Assembly: GCA_022571615.1 (NCBI GenBank)
Contig: JACZXM010000048.1
Location: forward strand, 1 to 10,762
Source: Acidobacteriota bacterium
Lineage (GTDB): Bacteria > Acidobacteriota > UBA890 > WLXD01
DNA: 10,762 bases
Reading direction: 5' to 3'
The notes under the pieces are model-generated. The model was not told the origin of the DNA. It was given only the letters and a program-made list of their open reading frames with translations, and did not search any database. The position numbers and the translations under genes were made by a program. Numbering within the stretch: the stretch's first letter is position 1; every line of letters starts with the position of its first letter. Shown here in pieces: positions 6,633-10,762 of the stretch.

Positions 6633-7582
6633 TGCCGGATCTCCGGTTGCAAATCGACGCCCGTGCAGTCGCGTACACGGGTGCCGACGAGGTCGATAAG
6701 ATCCAACACTTGGCCGGCCGTCGCGGCGCCGCGGTTGACGACGAAGTTGGCGTGCCGGCTCGAGACCTGTGCATCGCCGATGCGCAGCCCCTTGCAGCCG
6801 CTGACCTCGATCAATTGGCCGGCGCCGGGATGTCCTTCGGGGTTACGGAAAATGCAGCCGGAGTTTCGTGCCCCGACCGGTTGTCGCTCTCGCTTGGTGC
6901 GCTGCAACTGCTCGTATCGGGATCGGAGCTCGGCGGGGTCACCCTCGGAGGTTGCCACGATCACGGCGACGATCGTCACTGGCGGTGCAAGCTCCTGCGG
7001 GAAACGCAGGGTGCGATAGGTCCATCCGAGGTCCGAGCCCTCGAATCGGTGCGCCGCGCCGTCGCCGGCCACCACCTCCAGGGCGGCCACCGAGTGGGCC
7101 ATGTCGCTGCCCCAGCACCCTGCGTTGCCGGCGGCCGCGCCGCCGATGGTACCGGGCAAACCGGTGCTCCATACCAAGCCGTCCAGGCCCGCATCGACGG
7201 TGCTTCGGAGGGCGCGCGCCGTCGGGGTGCCGGCCGCGAACACCGCGCAACCCGTGTCGACGCGATTTCCGTCCACCAGTTCTCCGGTGTGCAGGATGAC
7301 CTCGGTGATTCCCCGATCCGAGACCAGCAGATTGCTGCCACCACCGAGGATCCGCCAGCCCAGCCCGCGTAACCCCATGAATCGAGTCAGGCGCCGTACG
7401 TGTTCGGTCCGCCGTGGCCAGACCATCAGCGGGCAGGGACCACCGACTCCCATCGACGTGTGGCGTGCCAGGGGCTCGTCGCGCGCGGTGCGCAGCGATA
7501 GCTCTGCCGCCAGGTGCCGCAGGTCGCGCAGGGCGCCGGCCGTCCAGCGCGCGACCGAAACCGGGGAATCCGTCAACAGCAC
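6626..7582 (-). CDS. murB: UDP-N-acetylenolpyruvoylglucosamine reductase MurB (type II)
   Basis: This cytoplasmic flavoenzyme uses NADPH to reduce UDP-GlcNAc-enolpyruvate to UDP-MurNAc. It has 318 residues from GTG 7582, one base after the murC stop, with GAGGA at 7588-7592. FAD-binding GGGSNLLVSD is at 80-89 and GLPGTIGGAAAGNAG at 141-155. The YR motif is at about 188-189. The general-acid region reads NSGCIFRNP (240-248), placing Cys243 where many homologues have Ser (GSxFKNP). A C-terminal Glu314 in LQPEIRQW fits the conserved active-site glutamate. The HANFVVN motif and the lack of the extra Tyr-containing insertion seen in E. coli point to the shorter type II form. The frame stays open upstream within murC, but no better start is seen. 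It overlaps ftsQ by seven bases. Confidence 0.95.
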   Translation of the reverse strand: MLLTDSPVSVARWTAGALRDLRHLAAELSLRTARDEPLARHTSMGVGGPCPLMVWPRRTEHVRRLTRFMGLRGLGWRILGGGSNLLVSDRGITEVILHTGELVDGNRVDTGCAVFAAGTPTARALRSTVDAGLDGLVWSTGLPGTIGGAAAGNAGCWGSDMAHSVAALEVVAGDGAAHRFEGSDLGWTYRTLRFPQELAPPVTIVAVIVATSEGDPAELRSRYEQLQRTKRERQPVGARNSGCIFRNPEGHPGAGQLIEVSGCKGLRIGDAQVSSRHANFVVNRGAATAGQVLDLIDLVGTRVRDCTGVDLQPEIRQW

Positions 7583-7583
7583 C

Positions 7584-9011
7584 TCAATCCTCGTCTTGAT
7601 CGCTGGCGACGACCTCGTCTGCCAATCCGTTCTCGAGCTTGCCAAGCCACTCACCGATTCGGCGCGACAGCTTCCAGACATCGCCGGCACCGAGGGTCAC
7701 GACCAGATCGCCCGGCTTGACGATTCGAGTGACGGCCTCGAACGCGGCCTCGGCTCCATCGACATAGGTGACGTGCTTGTGTCCGTGGTCGCGTATTGCG
7801 GCCGCGAGATCCTCGCCGCTGACACCCACGATGGGCGCCTCCCCGGCAGCGTAGATCGGCAGCACCAGCACCTCGTCGGCATCGTAGAAGGCGCGGCCGA
7901 ACTCATCGCGCAATAGTTGGCAGCGCGAGTACCGGTGGGGTTGAAAACATACGATCCGCCGCCGATCCCAGGCCTCGCGAGCGGCACAGAGCACGGCGCG
8001 GATCTCGGTCGGGTGATGACCGTAGTCGTCGATCACCAGAACGTCGCCGCCGGAGTGAATGCGCTGGAAACGACGGTCGGTTCCGCTGTAGGCCGACAGG
8101 GCGGCGGCGACCGTGTCCATGTCCAACTGAAGGTCGAGGGCGACTGCAACGCACGCCAGCGCGTTAAGGGCATTGTGGCGTCCTAGCACCTGGAGCTGGA
8201 TCTCGCCCAGATCCCGATCGTGCGCGTGGCACCGCATCCGGGTGCCATCCGGTGTTACCTCGATCGCGCTGGCCCGAACATCGGCTTGTTGATTGAAACC
8301 GTACGTGACCAGCTTGCGGGTCACCCGGGGGATGATGTCCTGGACCTCGGGGTCGTCGAGACAGACCACACACGTACCGTAGAACGGCACCTTGTTGAGG
8401 AACTCGACGAAAGCGTCGCGCAGATGAGCAAAGTCGTCGTAGTGGTCCAGGTGCTCCTGGTCGATGTTGGTGACGATGGCGATCGTCGGAGTCAGACGCA
8501 GAAACGATCCGTCGCTTTCGTCGGCCTCGGCGACCATGAACTCACCCTCGCCGAGGCGGGCGTTGGTTCCCCAGGCCTCCAGCCGTCCGCCGATCACGAC
8601 CGTGGGATCGAGTCCAGCGGCCTCGAATACCGTGGCCATCATCGACGTGGTAGTGGTCTTGCCGTGGGAGCCGGCAATCAGCACGCCGTGGCGCATGCGC
8701 ATGAGCTCCGCCAGCATCTCGGCGCGCGGGATCACCGGGACGCCTGCGGCGAGCGCCGCGACCACCTCCGGGTTGGTGTCACCGACCGCCGAGGAGGTAA
8801 CCACGACGTCGGCGCCCTCGACGTTGTCGGCACTGTGCCCGATCGTTACCTTGCCGCCCAGCTGTTCGAGGCGCTCGGTGATCGGACTCGGCTTGAGATC
8901 CGAGCCCGAGACACGGTAGTCGAGATTCAACAGCAGCTCGGCGATACCGCTCATGCCGATTCCGCCGATGCCGATGAAGTGAAGGTGTTGAACGCGCCTG
9001 AGCATTTTCAT
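7584..9011 (-). CDS. murC: UDP-N-acetylmuramate--L-alanine ligase MurC
   Basis: This cytoplasmic ligase joins L-Ala to UDP-MurNAc with ATP, the first step of stem-peptide synthesis. It has 475 residues from ATG 9011, which overlaps the murG stop as ATGA. GAGGA lies about five bases upstream, and a second ATG two codons later (9005) is possible. The UDP-binding domain carries GIGGIGMSG at 14-22. The central domain carries the P-loop GSHGKTTT at 114-121, ADESDGSF at about 163-170, NIDQEHLDHY at 182-191 and LGRHNALNALA at 276-286. The C-terminal domain carries DYGHHPTEI at 329-337, PHRYSR at 358-363 and LPIYAAGE at 384-391. All Mur ligase signature residues appear intact and the length is normal. 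Its product UDP-MurNAc-L-Ala is the point where an editing factor such as PgeF would act on L-Ser errors. Confidence 0.97.
   Translation of the reverse strand: MKMLRRVQHLHFIGIGGIGMSGIAELLLNLDYRVSGSDLKPSPITERLEQLGGKVTIGHSADNVEGADVVVTSSAVGDTNPEVVAALAAGVPVIPRAEMLAELMRMRHGVLIAGSHGKTTTTSMMATVFEAAGLDPTVVIGGRLEAWGTNARLGEGEFMVAEADESDGSFLRLTPTIAIVTNIDQEHLDHYDDFAHLRDAFVEFLNKVPFYGTCVVCLDDPEVQDIIPRVTRKLVTYGFNQQADVRASAIEVTPDGTRMRCHAHDRDLGEIQLQVLGRHNALNALACVAVALDLQLDMDTVAAALSAYSGTDRRFQRIHSGGDVLVIDDYGHHPTEIRAVLCAAREAWDRRRIVCFQPHRYSRCQLLRDEFGRAFYDADEVLVLPIYAAGEAPIVGVSGEDLAAAIRDHGHKHVTYVDGAEAAFEAVTRIVKPGDLVVTLGAGDVWKLSRRIGEWLGKLENGLADEVVASDQDED
7588..7592 (-). promoter_or_regulatory. Ribosome binding site GAGGA for murB within the end of murC
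   Basis: GAGGA lies in the last codons of murC, five bases before GTG 7582, and decides that start. Further in-frame starts upstream lie deep in murC and have no comparable signal. Confidence 0.5.
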
Positions 9012-10234
9012 GTGGTCCTCGTCGTGCGCAGGATCCGATTCGTGCGAGGCTCCCGGGGATGCTGGACGGGTTGATCCGGTCCTGGCAGCCGTGCTGGATT
9101 CCCGGTTGAGACGAGTGAAAGTGCCAGCTCGGCGACCGCGGCGGCAGCATCGTCGCGGCCGCAGCCGGCCGCAGCCGCGGCCATGCTGGAGAGGCGATCA
9201 CGATCGGTGGCCAGATCGATGATCTCGCGCGCCAGCGCCACGCCGTTGGCCTCCTGTTCTACCACCACCGCAGCTCCGGCGACCTCGAGCGCGGTCGCAT
9301 TGGCGTGTTGGTGACGCCCGGCGGCCTGTGGAAACGGCACCAGGATCGACGGCAGACCGCAATACGCGATCTCCGCCACCGTGGTCGCACCGGCACGGGC
9401 ACACACCAGATCGGCACATGCATAGGCCTCGCCGATGTTGTTGATGAACGGGGTCACGATGGCGGGAATGCCGTATTCGCTGTAGGTGCGGCGCAGAGTC
9501 TCGACACTCCGCTTACCGGTCTGGTGGGTAACCGTGAGCCCGATCTCGGTGTCGGCGAGAAAAGGTGCCGCCAGCTGGGCCATGGTGTTGAGCCCTCGAG
9601 CTCCCTGGCTGCCACCGAGAATCAGCAGCCGGAGCGTCTCGGTACGATCGGCCGGCTCCGAGGTGCGGTCCCGACGTGAGGCTGCAGGCAGCGTCGACCG
9701 GATCGGGTTGCCCGTAACGATGGCCTTGGCTCCCAGCCGTCTGGCGGTCTGAGGAAAGGAAACCGCCAGCGCTCGGGCGAAGGGGCGTAGCCAGCGGGTG
9801 GTGATCCCTGGCGCCGCGTTTTGCTCGAGCACGAGAAGGGGAATACGGGCCAGCCAAGCGGCGATGCCGGTGGGACCGGAGACGTAACCGCCGGTCGCGA
9901 TCACCAAATGGGGCCGAAAGGAAACCAGATGCCGAAGCGCAGTCAGGACCGACAACGGCAGCGTGGCAGCGCCTACCAGTTTGCCAAGTGCTCCGACGTT
10001 GGCCAGGGCACGCGCACGCACCTCCACCACCGGATAGGGAACCAGGCCGCGAAGGTCGCGCTCGCCGGCGCGTGGCGACCCGATGACGAGAAAGTCGCAT
10101 CGCGCCCGCTGCTCGAGGGCCGCAGCCGTGGCCAACGCCGGCATGACATGCCCGCCCGTGCCGCCGGCAGCCAGCACGATGCGAAGCGCGTCGGTTCTCG
10201 GGGCGTCGGATGCGGTGGAGTCAGGTTCGTTCAT
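9008..10234 (-). CDS. murG: Lipid II synthase MurG (UDP-GlcNAc transferase)
   Basis: This peripheral inner-membrane GT-B glycosyltransferase adds GlcNAc to lipid I to make lipid II. It has 408 residues from ATG 10234, which overlaps the ftsW stop as ATGA. Visible motifs are AAGGTGGH (22-29), GGYVSGP (115-121), LEQNAAPG (136-143), TGNPIR (174-179), GGSQGARGLN (207-216), ARAGATTVAEI (279-289) and PFPQAAGRHQHANA (300-313). In the last one the usual AADDHQ appears as AAGRHQ, keeping His-Gln. The usual length is about 355-370. Here there is a polar N-terminal lead of about 17 residues and a Pro/Arg-rich tail of roughly 35 residues after the last helix, ending RTTRTT, which runs into the murC ribosome binding site. 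Eight upstream in-frame bases of ftsW do not offer a better start. Confidence 0.96.
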   Translation of the reverse strand: MNEPDSTASDAPRTDALRIVLAAGGTGGHVMPALATAAALEQRARCDFLVIGSPRAGERDLRGLVPYPVVEVRARALANVGALGKLVGAATLPLSVLTALRHLVSFRPHLVIATGGYVSGPTGIAAWLARIPLLVLEQNAAPGITTRWLRPFARALAVSFPQTARRLGAKAIVTGNPIRSTLPAASRRDRTSEPADRTETLRLLILGGSQGARGLNTMAQLAAPFLADTEIGLTVTHQTGKRSVETLRRTYSEYGIPAIVTPFINNIGEAYACADLVCARAGATTVAEIAYCGLPSILVPFPQAAGRHQHANATALEVAGAAVVVEQEANGVALAREIIDLATDRDRLSSMAAAAAGCGRDDAAAAVAELALSLVSTGNPARLPGPDQPVQHPREPRTNRILRTTRTT

Positions 10235-10762
10235 GCGTGTCCATGTTGCGATAGATTGAGCAGCACGCCGATCGCGGCGCAGCACACGACCATCGAGGAA
10301 CCACCGTAGCTGACAAACGGCAACGGGATACCGGTCGTGGGAAGGAGGTTTACCACGATGCTCATGTTCACGAGGGCCTGCAGGATCACGAACGTCGTCA
10401 AACCGATCCCGAGGTAAAAGCCGAAGCGATCCGGTGCCCTCAGAGCCGCCCGCGCTCCTCGCCAGACGATGACCAGGAACCCGAGCAGCACGGTGACCGC
10501 CCCCAACAGACCGAGCTCTTCACCAACGATCGAGAACATGAAGTCGGTATGGGCCGCCGGCAGGAAGAACAGCTTCTGCTTGCCCGCCGCTAGGCCTTCG
10601 CCGGTCAGGCCGCCGCTCCCCACCGCGATCAACGATTGCACGGTCTGGTAGCCGGCACCGCCGGGGTCGGCCCAGGGGTCCAGGAAGGCCGTGATGCGGT
10701 CCCATTGGTAGCCGGTCCGCAGAATCTGCACCGCGCCCAGCACGAGAACGCCAGCGCCGATC
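10231..10762 (-). CDS. ftsW: Septal peptidoglycan polymerase FtsW, C-terminal 176 residues (5' end outside window)
   Basis: FtsW is a SEDS-family glycosyltransferase of the inner membrane that polymerises lipid II at the septum together with its partner transpeptidase. The visible frame begins at 10761 and ends at TGA 10231-10233. It contains GGLTGEGLAAGKQKLFFLPA and AHTDFMFSIVGEELGLLGA, and later LPTTGIPLPFVSYGGSSM. These are the extracellular loop and late transmembrane signatures of FtsW. The aspartate of HTDF (codon 10543-10545) corresponds to the proposed catalytic aspartate of SEDS proteins. The residue usually Glu in PEAHTDF is Ala here. About half of the usual ~370-400 residues, including the first membrane helices, are missing. 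FtsW is preferred over RodA because of the sequence and the neighbouring murG. Confidence 0.95.
   Translation of the reverse strand, partial: IGAGVLVLGAVQILRTGYQWDRITAFLDPWADPGGAGYQTVQSLIAVGSGGLTGEGLAAGKQKLFFLPAAHTDFMFSIVGEELGLLGAVTVLLGFLVIVWRGARAALRAPDRFGFYLGIGLTTFVILQALVNMSIVVNLLPTTGIPLPFVSYGGSSMVVCCAAIGVLLNLSQHGHA

Noticed and set aside
1..10762. tRNA, rRNA, CRISPR array, insertion sequence or tandem repeats
   Set aside because: No repeat-spacer pattern, transposase-like protein, terminal inverted repeats or recognisable structural RNA was seen on reading both strands. A covariance-model scan was not possible here.

Overview
The window is a GC-rich bacterial stretch dominated by a minus-strand dcw (division and cell wall) operon. 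From right to left it reads ftsW (cut by the window edge), murG, murC, murB, ftsQ, ftsA, ftsZ, a radical SAM gene and pgeF. Hand-counted GC is about 67-68% in blocks taken from this part. The presence of MurG/FtsW/FtsQ/FtsA, the gene order and the protein sequences fit a Gram-negative bacterium, plausibly a deltaproteobacterial-type lineage (Desulfobacterota, Myxococcota or Binatota-like). That placement is inference. No rRNA or other strong taxonomic marker is present.

The operon is very tight. ftsW/murG and murG/murC overlap by ATGA. murC/murB and ftsQ/ftsA are one base apart. murB/ftsQ overlap by 7 bases, and the radical SAM gene and pgeF overlap as TGATG. Only ftsA/ftsZ (42 bases) and ftsZ/radical SAM (44 bases) have short spacers. 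I see no promoter or convincing terminator inside, so it is probably one transcript with translational coupling. Together the genes cover the late cytoplasmic steps of peptidoglycan synthesis (MurB, MurC, MurG), septal glycan polymerisation (FtsW), the divisome scaffold (FtsQ, FtsA, FtsZ) and probably peptidoglycan precursor editing (PgeF). ddl, often found between murB and ftsQ, is absent here.

The left ~890 bases differ. Hand-counted GC drops to about 55%. They carry, on the plus strand, the end of a SnoaL/NTF2-like gene and the first ~104 residues of a thiolase-like (SCP-x / lipid-transfer type) protein that loses its family resemblance near base 550. After that come about 340 unresolved bases. 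At roughly base 875-900, inside a CCG-repeat stretch, the pgeF homology stops before its C-terminal end. The simplest reading is a junction near 890, either an assembly chimera or a true rearrangement, with a second break near 550.

I did not find a convincing undescribed system. The observations most worth a second look are the junction, the radical SAM protein of unknown role embedded between ftsZ and pgeF, and the N-terminal extension of FtsZ.
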